A DNA stretch of 64,000 nucleotides from a bacterium (GTDB lineage: Bacteria > Planctomycetota > UBA1135 > UBA2386). Within the stretch, counting starts at the first letter, position 1. The number at the start of each line of letters is the position of its first letter. Both the position numbers and the translations under genes were made by a program. The notes under the pieces were generated by a model. That model saw only the letters and a program-made list of their open reading frames with translations, ran no database searches and was not told the origin of the DNA. Of the stretch, positions 34,509-43,231 are shown in pieces. The stretch is from assembly GCA_030432695.1 (NCBI GenBank), contig JAUILN010000014.1:186001-250000 (forward strand), given 5' to 3'.

Positions 34509-35191
34509 CGCCGATCTCCCGTGCCGGCGGCCTCGGCGCGGACCAGCTGGGTGGCGAACTTCACCCGCAGGAAGTCGGTCGGCGAGGTCTCGAGGTTCTG
34601 CAGCCACAGTGCGCGCAGCTCGCGGTCACCGAGTTGCTGGCCCGACTGGGGATCCTCCTGGACGTCGGTGCCGCCGGTGATCTCGCGGTCGCCGACCACG
34701 ATCTCGTTGGCACTCAGCATCCCCTCGGTGCCGCCGAAGTCGTCGGTGGGGGGCGACCTGCGCTCCTTGCGCGCCACCGCGATCGCGCGGTTGTGTTGCG
34801 CCGCGGCCCAGTCCGGCCGCTCGCGGAGCGCGGCGTCGTAGCAGTCGATCGCCGCGTCGTACTGGCCGAGGAACACCAGCGCCGTGCCGCGGTTGAACGA
34901 CGCATCGGGTCCCGGCGCCGCCGCCAGCACCTGCGCCGCGCGCTCGAACTCGCCAGCTCGCAGCCACGCGTAACCGGCCCGCAGCGGATCGCGGAACGTC
35001 TCCGCCGCAGCTGCGAACTCCCCGGCCTCCAACGCGAGCTGCCCGCGCTGGTCGGGCGACAGCAGCACCGTCGACACCACCCCGTCGTATCCGCACCCCG
35101 CCAACAACACCCCCAACATGTAGGGGTTAACAACTCGACCCGGCCGAGTTGTTAACCCCCTCCCACGGGGCGAGCTCGGGGAGGTTCTCAT
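34505..35191 (-). CDS. TPR lipoprotein of the Bat operon (BatC-like), with in-frame hairpin repeat
   Basis: From the ATG at 35191, which overlaps the BatA-BatB stop codon (ATGA), the protein has 228 residues. An Arg-rich N terminus leads to a short hydrophobic stretch and lipobox MLGVLLAGC (Cys at about 33), then TPR-type helices (about 45-135; FNRGTALVFLGQYDAAIDCY is a canonical TPR), and a charged tail. Hairpin repeat B1 lies inside this frame and is translated as about 13 residues between the N terminus and the lipobox. The ATG at 35119 would start after the repeat, but leaves a signal sequence of only 8 residues without positive charge, so I prefer 35191. BatC-type TPR proteins are periplasmic partners of BatA/B/D. 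Confidence 0.75.
   Translation of the reverse strand: MRTSPSSPRGRGLTTRPGRVVNPYMLGVLLAGCGYDGVVSTVLLSPDQRGQLALEAGEFAAAAETFRDPLRAGYAWLRAGEFERAAQVLAAAPGPDASFNRGTALVFLGQYDAAIDCYDAALRERPDWAAAQHNRAIAVARKERRSPPTDDFGGTEGMLSANEIVVGDREITGGTDVQEDPQSGQQLGDRELRALWLQNLETSPTDFLRVKFATQLVRAEAAGTGDRR
35123..35159. repeat. Family B hairpin repeat, copy B1, in frame within the TPR gene
   Basis: A perfect 15-base stem, GGGGTTAACAACTCG (35123-35137) with CGAGTTGTTAACCCC (35145-35159), closes a 7-base loop ACCCGGC. In the minus-strand frame it encodes residues including TTRPGRVVNP without a stop. It is 3 bases from the alternative ATG at 35119. Confidence 0.9.
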
Positions 35192-37185
35192 CGATCGGGA
35201 AGCGCGATCCATCCGGGGCGGAACCACAGCAGGGCCAGGGCGAGGAGGAGAGGCAGCAGCCAGTAGCCGTCGTCGGCGTAGGTGGTGCGGCCGTCGGGCG
35301 ACGAGGCGGCGCGGAAGGTGGTGGCCGCGCGCGCGGCCAGGTTCTCGACGTCGGACGGCGCGGGCGTGAGCGGCACGATCCTCGCGCCGAGTACACCGGC
35401 ACCCGCGGGTAGACCGGTCGTGTCGGGCGTCGCGGTCGCGGCCAGGATCTGCACCGGCGGCAGCCCTTCGTCGCGCAGCGCGGCGAGTCGATCGTGGCTG
35501 ACCGCGGGCAGATCGTCGGCGCACAGCAGGATCGAGCCGGGCAGGTGGCTCCGTTCGAGCTGCGCCGCGGCGAGCGCCAGCGCCGCAGCCGGCTCGTCGC
35601 CCGGCTTCGGCAACACGTCGGGTCGCAGCGCCCGGACGAAGTCCACCACCAGCTCCGCATCGCGGGTCGGCGGGACCACCAGGTGCGCGGTGCCGGAGTA
35701 GGCGACCAGCCCGTGGCGCGTGCCCGGCCGCAGCGCGGTGAAGTCGGCGATCTTCTGGGCCGTCCGCTCCAGGCGGCTCGGCTGGATGTCCTCCGCCTGC
35801 ATCGACTCGGATACCTCCACGACCACCATCACCGCAGCGTCGTCCTCGGCGAACGGCGAGGGCAGGACGCGCCACGCCGGACCCGCCGCCGCGACGATGC
35901 CGAGCAGCCAGAACAGCGCGAGCGCGTGGGCGGGTCGGCAGCGCGCCTGCCCTCGCCCCTCCACGGTCAGGGCCTGCAGCAGGTGCGGTGCGATCCGATC
36001 CCCGAGCCGCGACCGCAGCGAGGCGCCGCGCCGGTGCAGCAGCAGGAATGCCAGTGCCGGCGCGGCGGCCAGGCACCACCATGGACGCAGCAGGTGGAAT
36101 CCTCCGGTCGTGCCACCGCCGGCCGCGAGCGCCCAGGGTGCAGCGGCCAATGCCAGCGCGGCAGCGGTCCGGATCGCGGCGTCGGTGCGCCGCGCGCCAC
36201 GCGACGGCCAACGCGCGCCGACCAGGTGCGCGAGGTGCCACAGGAGGCTCACCACCAGCACGAGGCCGAGTGGCCAGACGAACAGCTCGGTGCGCGGCCG
36301 GTGGCTCCGGGTCTCGAGGTCACGCGTCGACAGCGCGTCGAGCTCCGCGTAGACGGCCGCCAGCGCGTCGCGGTCCTCGGCGCGGAACGAGCGCCCACCG
36401 GTCGCCTCGGCGACCCGCCGCAGCGCCTCCTCATCGATCTCGGCCTCGCCCACCGCGGTGGGATCGCCGACCGCGATCGTGTGCACCACCACCCGCTCGT
36501 CCCCGGCCAGCGACGCGGCCTCCTTGAGCGGCACTCGGCTGCCGGTGTCGTTACCGTCGGTGAGCAGGATCGCCACGCGGTCCTCCTGCACCTCGCCCTC
36601 CTGGAACAACTTCACGGCCACGCCCAACGCATCGCCGAGCGCGGTGCGGGGGCCGGCCATCCCGACCGTCGCTTCGTCGAGGAGCTGGCGACAGACGTCG
36701 AGGTCGGCGGTGAACGGCGCCTGCACGAAGGCTCCCGAACCGAACAGCACCAGGCCGACGCGATCGCCCTGGCGTGCTGCGAGGAAGTCGTCGAGCACCT
36801 GCTTCACCGCGGTCAGGCGGTCCACGGTCTGGCCGTCGGGTGTCGTGAAGTCCTCGGTCTGCATCGAGCCCGACAGGTCCACCGCCAGCACCAGGTCGCG
36901 CGAAGGTTCGATCTGCACGATCGGTTCGCCGAGCCACTGCGGCCGCGCCACCGCGACCACCAGCAGGCCCCACGACAGCCAGGCCAGCACCCGGGCGGTC
37001 CGGGTGCGCCGACGCACCGCGGCGCCCGCGCGGGCCTGGTTCTGCGTGAGTTCCTCCAGCCGGGTCATCGACGGGACGAACAGGCCGGGGCGCGCTTCGC
37101 GGTAGGGGCGCAGCAACTGGCGGATGCCGGGGGTGATCGGCAGCAGGACCAGCAGGAGCAGCCAGGGGTATGCGAGGGTCAGCAC
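35188..37185 (-). CDS. BatA-BatB fusion: two von Willebrand A domains in one protein
   Basis: The protein has 665 residues from a GTG at 37185. The first half is BatA-like: N-terminal membrane spans, a VWA domain (about 97-285) with MIDAS VDLSGS (D103, S105, S107), T181 and LLTDGND (D210), then a span (301-323). After about 35 linker residues a BatB-like half starts with FHLLRPWWCLAAAPALAFLL, followed by a second VWA domain (about 450-610) and a last span (LLPLLLALALLWF). In the second domain the MIDAS Asp is Glu (EVSES, 457-461), so metal binding may be altered. BatA and BatB are normally separate genes. The frame is continuous with no stop or frameshift at the join. Confidence 0.85.
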   Translation of the reverse strand: MLTLAYPWLLLLVLLPITPGIRQLLRPYREARPGLFVPSMTRLEELTQNQARAGAAVRRRTRTARVLAWLSWGLLVVAVARPQWLGEPIVQIEPSRDLVLAVDLSGSMQTEDFTTPDGQTVDRLTAVKQVLDDFLAARQGDRVGLVLFGSGAFVQAPFTADLDVCRQLLDEATVGMAGPRTALGDALGVAVKLFQEGEVQEDRVAILLTDGNDTGSRVPLKEAASLAGDERVVVHTIAVGDPTAVGEAEIDEEALRRVAEATGGRSFRAEDRDALAAVYAELDALSTRDLETRSHRPRTELFVWPLGLVLVVSLLWHLAHLVGARWPSRGARRTDAAIRTAAALALAAAPWALAAGGGTTGGFHLLRPWWCLAAAPALAFLLLHRRGASLRSRLGDRIAPHLLQALTVEGRGQARCRPAHALALFWLLGIVAAAGPAWRVLPSPFAEDDAAVMVVVEVSESMQAEDIQPSRLERTAQKIADFTALRPGTRHGLVAYSGTAHLVVPPTRDAELVVDFVRALRPDVLPKPGDEPAAALALAAAQLERSHLPGSILLCADDLPAVSHDRLAALRDEGLPPVQILAATATPDTTGLPAGAGVLGARIVPLTPAPSDVENLAARAATTFRAASSPDGRTTYADDGYWLLPLLLALALLWFRPGWIALPDR

Positions 37186-37691
37186 GGTGTGGCCTCGCGG
37201 TCGTGATGGCGCACCCAGGTGCGGGCCGCTTCGAGCAGGGCATGGGTCGATGCGTCGTCGAGCGCGGTCGCTGCGGAACTCCGGTAGACGGCCTCGCCGA
37301 GCGGAGCCAGGGACTCTCGCGCGACGCGCGGCGCGCCGGTCGTCTCCAGGAAGCGCAGCCAGGCCTCGCCGCTCAGCGCGGCGACCGCGGCGCGCGGCCA
37401 GGCGGCGAGTGCGGTGCGCTTCAGGATCGCGTTGAGTTCGATCAGCGCGGCCGAGCGCTGCGCGCGGTCCTCGGCACGAAGTCCGACCTGATCGAGTGCG
37501 CGCAGGGCGGCGCGTCGGTAGGCCTGGGCTCGCCACCGCCGCAACAGCCACCACGCGATCGCCAGCATTCCGGCGGCCAACAGCGCGATCGCCAGCCACG
37601 CGGCGGGGGTGTCCGGCCCCATCGGCACCCGCAGCGGCGCGACCGGCTCGACCATCGACCGCAGGTCGGTCGGGTCCTGGCAGCGGATCAT
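37179..37691 (-). CDS. DUF4381-like membrane protein of the Bat operon
   Basis: The protein has 170 residues. A short external N terminus (LRSMVEPVAPLRVPMGPDTP) precedes one membrane span at about 33-52 (LAIALLAAGMLAIAWWLLRR) and a cytoplasmic helical domain with the WPRAAVAALSGEAWLRFLE stretch typical of the small DUF4381-type protein found between DUF58 and BatA genes. Its ATG overlaps the DUF58 stop (ATGA), and its end overlaps the BatA-BatB start by 7 bases, so all three are coupled. It probably helps assemble the VWA proteins at the membrane (inference from synteny). Confidence 0.8.
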   Translation of the reverse strand: MIRCQDPTDLRSMVEPVAPLRVPMGPDTPAAWLAIALLAAGMLAIAWWLLRRWRAQAYRRAALRALDQVGLRAEDRAQRSAALIELNAILKRTALAAWPRAAVAALSGEAWLRFLETTGAPRVARESLAPLGEAVYRSSAATALDDASTHALLEAARTWVRHHDREATPC

Positions 37692-38638
37692 CGCCCGGCC
37701 TCCTCGAGATGGCCGAGCTGGCGCAGGATCTGCCGCAGCGTCGGCTCACCGGGGTCGATCTCCAGCAGGCCGACGAAGCCGCGGCGCGCCGCGCTGCGCA
37801 TCGCCGTGCGGCGGGTCTCGAAGTCGTCGCGGAAGCGGGCGCGGAAACGCGGGTCGGAGGTGTCGATTTCGAGCTGCAGCCCGGCCTGGGTGGCGACCAC
37901 GCGGCCGGCGTCTGGCAGGTCGCGCTCGAGGGCGTCGTGGATGGCGAACACCAGCACGTCGTTGCGGCGCGCGAGGTCGGTGACGAGGCCGCGGGTGTCC
38001 GGACCCGCGCCGTGGAGATCGCTGACGATCGCGACGAGGCCGTCGTGGGTGACCACCCGGCCGATCCGGTCGAGGGCGCGGTCGAGCGCGCCGGTGTCTG
38101 GCGGCGCCTCGGTCCGCGCGTGCAGCCGCCCGTTCGCGGTCACGATCGCATGCAGCAGGTGCAGCACGGTGTCGCGGCTGCGGCGCGGTTCGACGAACAC
38201 CGTCTCGGCATCGTCGTCGCCGAACACCAGGCCACCGACCCGGTCCCCGGCCGCCAGTCCGCGCCAGGCCACCAATGCCGCGGCCTCGGCGGCCGCCACT
38301 GACTTCATCGCGCGGCGGCTGCCGAAGAACATCGGGCTGCGCTGGTCGACGACCACCATCACCGGGCGGTCGCGCTCCTCCTTGTTGACCCGGACGTGGG
38401 CCCGGCCGGTCCGCGCGGTGACCCGCCAGTCAATGCTGCGCGGGTCGTCGCCGGACTGGTAGCGGCGCAGCTCCTCGAACAAGAGGCCGCGGCCGCGCAG
38501 TCGCGAAGCATGGCGGCCGGTCAGCAGGCTGTGGACCGGCTGCTTGGGCAGCAGCGAGAAGCCGCCCTGATGCTCCAGGCGCAGGAGATCGCGCAGCGCG
38601 ACGTGGATCCCGTCGCCCGGTCCGTTCGGCGTCGCCAT
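37688..38638 (-). CDS. DUF58 protein of the MoxR/Bat operon
   Basis: The protein has 316 residues and matches the DUF58 core: FEELRRYQSGDDPRSIDW (about 54-71), RVTARTGRAHVRVNKEERDR (about 72-91) and VMVVVDQRSPMFFG, a degenerate VWA-like metal site (DQRSP). These proteins sit between MoxR ATPases and Bat proteins and are thought to act as chaperone adaptors. No membrane span is present in this one, so it is probably cytosolic. It follows the MoxR gene by 9 bases and overlaps the next gene by 4. Confidence 0.88.
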   Translation of the reverse strand: MATPNGPGDGIHVALRDLLRLEHQGGFSLLPKQPVHSLLTGRHASRLRGRGLLFEELRRYQSGDDPRSIDWRVTARTGRAHVRVNKEERDRPVMVVVDQRSPMFFGSRRAMKSVAAAEAAALVAWRGLAAGDRVGGLVFGDDDAETVFVEPRRSRDTVLHLLHAIVTANGRLHARTEAPPDTGALDRALDRIGRVVTHDGLVAIVSDLHGAGPDTRGLVTDLARRNDVLVFAIHDALERDLPDAGRVVATQAGLQLEIDTSDPRFRARFRDDFETRRTAMRSAARRGFVGLLEIDPGEPTLRQILRQLGHLEEAGR

Positions 38639-38647
38639 GCCCGGCCC

Positions 38648-39610
<963 letters not shown>

Positions 39611-39681
39611 GGAAGCGCTCGTCGCCGAGCGTAGCGCCGCCTTAGAGTCCGCGCCCTGCTCACCGTCTGGACATTGTTCCC

Positions 39682-40572
39682 TTGATTCCGAACGCCGCTC
39701 CGCGCCTGGCCACGATCCAGCTCCTCGTGGTACTGCTCTGTCTGGTCTGGGGCAGCACCTGGGTGGTCATCCAGGAGGGATTGGAGGACCTGCCTCCCCT
39801 CACCTCCGCGGGCGCCCGCTTCGCGCTGGCGTTCGTGGCGCTCTGCGCCCTCGCGCCGCTGCTGCACCGCTGGGAGAAGGGCGATGCGCCGCCACCGGGC
39901 GTGTGGATCCCGGTCGGCACGCTGAACTTCGGGATCAGCTACGCGGTGGTCTACCTCACCGAGACCGTCCTGCCGTCGGGACTCGTCTGCGTGTTGTGGG
40001 CGGTGTTCCCGCTGATGATGGGTTTCGCCGGACACTGGCTGCTCGACGAGAAGCTGCGCGCGCGGCAGTGGATCGGCCTGCTCATCGGTTTCCTCGGCGT
40101 CGCGCTGCTGTTCGTCACCGATCTCGACGCGTTCGGTCCCGAGGCGATCCCGATGGCGCTGTTCCTGTTCGTGAGCCCGGCCGTGTCGGTGGCCGGACAG
40201 GTGGTGCTGAAGCGCCGTGCGAAGCAGATGTCGTCGGTGCTGATCAACCGCAATGCGATGGGCTTCGGCGCCCTGCTCCTGTGCACCAGCGCCCTGCTGT
40301 TCGAGCGCGACGCGGCGACCGAATGGACCCCGGCCGCGATCGGCAGCATCGTCTACCTGGCGCTGTTCGGCACCGTGATGGCGTTCACCCTCTACTTCTG
40401 GCTGCTCCGCCACGCGAGCGCCACCGGGCTCAGCACCATCACCTTCCTGACCCCCGCCGTCGCCCTGCTGCTCGGCTGGGCGCTCCGCGACGAGGCCATC
40501 ACCATGACCTCCATCGCCGGCTCCGCCCTCATCCTGGTCGGCGTCGCGCTGGCCATCCTCCGCCGCCGCTGA
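39682..40572 (+). CDS. EamA/DMT-superfamily metabolite exporter
   Basis: The protein has 296 residues and ten hydrophobic helices in two EamA repeats of five; the first begins LVWGSTWVVIQEGLEDLPPL and the second ALFLFVSPAVSVAGQVVL. Such drug/metabolite transporters export amino acids, nucleosides or other small molecules; no substrate can be read from the sequence. The start is a TTG at 39682; TAGAGT at 39643-39648 is a possible -10 with a 33-base leader. The gene diverges from the Bat operon (71-base gap), and hairpin repeat A2 lies 10 bases after its stop codon. Confidence 0.85.
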   Translation: MIPNAAPRLATIQLLVVLLCLVWGSTWVVIQEGLEDLPPLTSAGARFALAFVALCALAPLLHRWEKGDAPPPGVWIPVGTLNFGISYAVVYLTETVLPSGLVCVLWAVFPLMMGFAGHWLLDEKLRARQWIGLLIGFLGVALLFVTDLDAFGPEAIPMALFLFVSPAVSVAGQVVLKRRAKQMSSVLINRNAMGFGALLLCTSALLFERDAATEWTPAAIGSIVYLALFGTVMAFTLYFWLLRHASATGLSTITFLTPAVALLLGWALRDEAITMTSIAGSALILVGVALAILRRR

Positions 40573-40582
40573 GCCCACCGAA

Positions 40583-40619
40583 TCTGTCGTAGTTGGTGCC
40601 TGGCACGAACTACGACAGA
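40583..40619. repeat. Family A hairpin repeat, copy A2
   Basis: Perfect 12-base arms TCTGTCGTAGTT (40583-40594) and AACTACGACAGA (40608-40619) enclose GTGCCTGGCAC (40596-40606), the reverse complement of the A1 tip. It fills the space between two convergent stop codons, 10 bases from one and 8 from the other, so it could terminate transcription from both sides. Confidence 0.9.
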
Positions 40620-40627
40620 AACGCGGG

Positions 40628-41911
40628 TCAGCGCGGGCGCAGCAGCGTGAGCACCTCGACGTGCTCGGTGTGCGGGAACATGTCGCAGACCTCGGCGGCG
40701 GCGACCCGGTAGCCCCGTGCGGTGAGGATCTCCAGGTCGCGGGCCAAGGCCTGGGCGGAGCAGGCGACGTGCAGGATGCGGCCGGGGCGGGCGGCGAGGA
40801 CGCGCGCGCAGCCGTCCGGGCCGAGGCCGGAGCGGGTCGGATCGACCACCAGGAGGTCGGGCTCGGCAGCGAACTCGGCGTCGGCGAACGGCTGCTCGAT
40901 CACGGTCACGCGGTCGGCCATGCCGTTGCGCTCGGCGTTGTGCCGCGCATCCCGGCAGGAACTCGCGCCGTTCTCGACGATCTCGACCCGCGCCGCGCCG
41001 GCCTTCGCGAACCGCAGCCCGAACGTGCCGATGCCGCCGTAGCCGTCGACCACCCGCTGTCCGGTGACGTCGCCCGCCATCGCCAGCGCCGGCGCGTAGA
41101 GCACCTGCTGCGCCGCGCGGTGCACCTGGTAGAAGCTGCCGAGGCCGATGCGGAATTCGAGGCCGTCCTGCCGGTCGACGACGTGGTCGTGGCCCTTCAG
41201 CGGCACGTGCCGCTCGCCGAGCAGGAAGTTGTCGGTGCGCTCGCTGATGCTGCGCACCACGCCGACCGCCCGCACCTGCTTGCCGCCGGCGGCGGGCAGC
41301 TTCGCGGCTTCCAGCAGTCGGTTGGCCAGCGTGCTGCCTTCGTCGAACACTCCGGGTCGGGTGACCACGCCGAGCAGGAGTTCGCCGGTGCCCGGCGCGA
41401 GCCGCGCATGGAACGCCCTCACGAAGCCCGACGCGTCGCGCTCGTCGAACGGCGTGATCCGCAGGTCCCGCAGGATCTGCTCGGCGCGCCGGCCGATCTC
41501 GGTCAGCGCGCGAGCCTGGGTGCGGCACTCCTCGATCCGCACCAGGTCGTGCGAGCGGCGCGCGTAGATGCCGAGCGATGGTCTGCCGCGCGCATCGGGC
41601 CGCACCGGGTAGAGCAGCTTGGTGCGGAAGTGCAGCGGCGGAAACTCGCTGGCCTGTCCACCGAGCTCGATGCCGTCGAGGAACGGCGCGAGCAGTGCCG
41701 CCACGTGATCGTGCTTCTCGGCCCACTGCGCGGCGATCGGTCGATCGAGCAGCGAGCAACCGCCGCAGGTGCCGAAGTGCTGGCACATCGGCAGGTCGCT
41801 GCCGGGCACCAGTGCAGGGGCTGAGGGGCTCCTCATCGGCCGGCGAGGCCGCTTCGGCCCCGGGCGTCCCTTCGGTCGATCGGTTCTCTCGGGTCTCGGT
41901 CGGCGCGGCAC
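40628..41911 (-). CDS. TrmA/RumA-type RNA uracil-C5 methyltransferase
   Basis: The protein has 427 residues. It uses SAM to methylate C5 of a uridine in rRNA or tRNA. An iron-sulfur cluster is indicated by MCQHFGTCGGC (C43, C49, C52) and IEEC (C129). The SAM site is VDGYGGIGTFGLRFA, the Asp motif is LLVVDPTRSG, the catalytic Cys is in HVACSAQ (C384) and the base Glu in HTEHVE. The Fe-S cysteines favour the RumA/RlmD (23S rRNA) branch over TrmA, but RlmC cannot be excluded. The N-terminal 30 residues are Arg/Pro-rich and probably bind RNA. The GTG at 41911 is preceded at 7 bases by TACCCT; ATG codons at residues 26 and 42 are alternatives. Confidence 0.88.
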   Translation of the reverse strand: MPRRPRPERTDRPKGRPGPKRPRRPMRSPSAPALVPGSDLPMCQHFGTCGGCSLLDRPIAAQWAEKHDHVAALLAPFLDGIELGGQASEFPPLHFRTKLLYPVRPDARGRPSLGIYARRSHDLVRIEECRTQARALTEIGRRAEQILRDLRITPFDERDASGFVRAFHARLAPGTGELLLGVVTRPGVFDEGSTLANRLLEAAKLPAAGGKQVRAVGVVRSISERTDNFLLGERHVPLKGHDHVVDRQDGLEFRIGLGSFYQVHRAAQQVLYAPALAMAGDVTGQRVVDGYGGIGTFGLRFAKAGAARVEIVENGASSCRDARHNAERNGMADRVTVIEQPFADAEFAAEPDLLVVDPTRSGLGPDGCARVLAARPGRILHVACSAQALARDLEILTARGYRVAAAEVCDMFPHTEHVEVLTLLRPR

Positions 41912-41918
41912 GCGAGGG

Positions 41919-41924
41919 AGGGTA
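41919..41924 (-). promoter_or_regulatory. Possible -10 element TACCCT (minus), leaderless-type spacing
   Basis: TACCCT on the minus strand is 7 bases before the GTG at 41911. It lies back to back with the plus-strand hexamer at 41938, so two divergent leaderless promoters would share about 40 bases. Confidence 0.45.
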
Positions 41925-41937
41925 GCGGATGCGCTGC

Positions 41938-41943
41938 TACGAT
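41938..41943 (+). promoter_or_regulatory. Possible -10 element TACGAT, leaderless-type spacing
   Basis: TACGAT is 6 bases before the ATG at 41950. The whole divergent intergenic region is only 38 bases, which leaves no space for two leaders with Shine-Dalgarno sequences. Confidence 0.45.
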
Positions 41944-41949
41944 CCGCGC

Positions 41950-43227
41950 ATGGACACGACTTCCGCGGTTCCCGACCGACGCACGTTCCTGGCTGGTGCG
42001 GCAGCCGCAGTCTGTGGACTGCCAGCGGGTCTCCGGCCGGCCCGCGAGAGACTGCTCCAGCGGCTCCTCGAGCGTGAGGGTCTGCCGGGCCCCGACGCCT
42101 ACACCCTCGATCCCGACCTCCTCTACCTGAACCACGCCTCGATCGGCACCATCCCCGCCGTAGTGCAGGAGGCCCAGATCGGCTACCTGCGCGCCTGCGA
42201 GTCGAATCCCTGGCTCTACATGTGGGGTGGCGCGTGGGACGAAGCGCTCGCGTCCACCCGCCGCAGCACGGCCGAGTTCTTCGGCGTCGCGGCCGACGAC
42301 CTCGCGATCACCCGCAACACCACCGAGGGCTTCAACGTGCTGGCGCGCGGCCTGCCGCTCGGGGCCGGCGACGAGGTGTTGTTCAGCAACCTGAACCACG
42401 CCGGTGCCAGCCTGCCCTTCGACCACGCGGCCGAGGAGCGGGGCTTCTCGGTGCGACGGATCGAGATCCCGCTCGACGACGCACCCGGCCTGTCCGACGA
42501 CGACCTCGTGGCGCTGCATGCCGACGCGGTGCGCGACCAGACCCGCGTGGTCGTCCTGCCACACGTCGACAACATCCTCGGCCTGCGCCAGCCGATCGCC
42601 CGTATCGCCGCCGCCGTCCGCGAGAAGGGGGTTCGTTGGGTCTTCGCCGACGGTGCGCAGGCCACCGGAGCGTTCCCGGTGGACCTGCCGTCGCTCGGCG
42701 TCGACGGCTACGCGACCAGTCCGCACAAGTGGCTGCAGGCCCCGAAGGGCACCGGCCTCCTGTGGACCACCCCCGCGCTGCGCGAGCATCTCCGCGCGCT
42801 GATCGTCACCTGGGGCCAGGGCCGCTGGGCCGGCACCGCGCGCATCTACGAGGACTATGGCACGCGCGCGCTCCCCAACGTTCTCGCCCTCGGCGATGCC
42901 GTGCTGTTCCAGCGCGCAGCCGATCTCGCCAAGACCACCGCGCAGCGGCGTGCCCTGCGCGACGCCTTCCGCGACGCGGTCGACGCCGAGCCGGGTGTTA
43001 CCTGGGCCTCGCCGCGCAGCTTCGACTCCGGCGCCTCGCTGTTCGCGCTGCGCATCGACGACGCCTCCGCGAGCCAGACCGTCACTCGACTCTTCGAGGA
43101 CCACCGCGTCGTCACCCGCGGCTTCGGCGACGTCGGTGGGCAGATCCGGGTGGCGCCGAATGCGGTGCACACCGCGGCCGACGTAGAGCGCTTCGTCGCT
43201 GCGCTGCGCGCTGCGCGACGAGGCTGA
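41950..43227 (+). CDS. Class V aminotransferase-fold PLP enzyme with a Tat signal
   Basis: The protein has 425 residues. The N terminus has a twin-arginine motif and hydrophobic stretch (PDRRTFLAGAAAAVCGLPAG), predicting export in folded form with its cofactor. The class V core has the PLP-phosphate and ring contacts ITRNTTEGFNVLARG, the cofactor Asp in FADGAQATGAFPV, and the Schiff-base lysine in ATSPHKWLQAPKG (K260). The closest functional types are isopenicillin-N-epimerase-like and cysteine-desulfurase-like enzymes of unknown substrate. It converges with the next gene with a 4-base gap. The ATG at 41950 is preferred to one 21 bases earlier, because it places the Tat motif near the N terminus and matches the -10-like hexamer. 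Confidence 0.85.
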   Translation: MDTTSAVPDRRTFLAGAAAAVCGLPAGLRPARERLLQRLLEREGLPGPDAYTLDPDLLYLNHASIGTIPAVVQEAQIGYLRACESNPWLYMWGGAWDEALASTRRSTAEFFGVAADDLAITRNTTEGFNVLARGLPLGAGDEVLFSNLNHAGASLPFDHAAEERGFSVRRIEIPLDDAPGLSDDDLVALHADAVRDQTRVVVLPHVDNILGLRQPIARIAAAVREKGVRWVFADGAQATGAFPVDLPSLGVDGYATSPHKWLQAPKGTGLLWTTPALREHLRALIVTWGQGRWAGTARIYEDYGTRALPNVLALGDAVLFQRAADLAKTTAQRRALRDAFRDAVDAEPGVTWASPRSFDSGASLFALRIDDASASQTVTRLFEDHRVVTRGFGDVGGQIRVAPNAVHTAADVERFVAALRAARRG

Positions 43228-43231
43228 ACCG

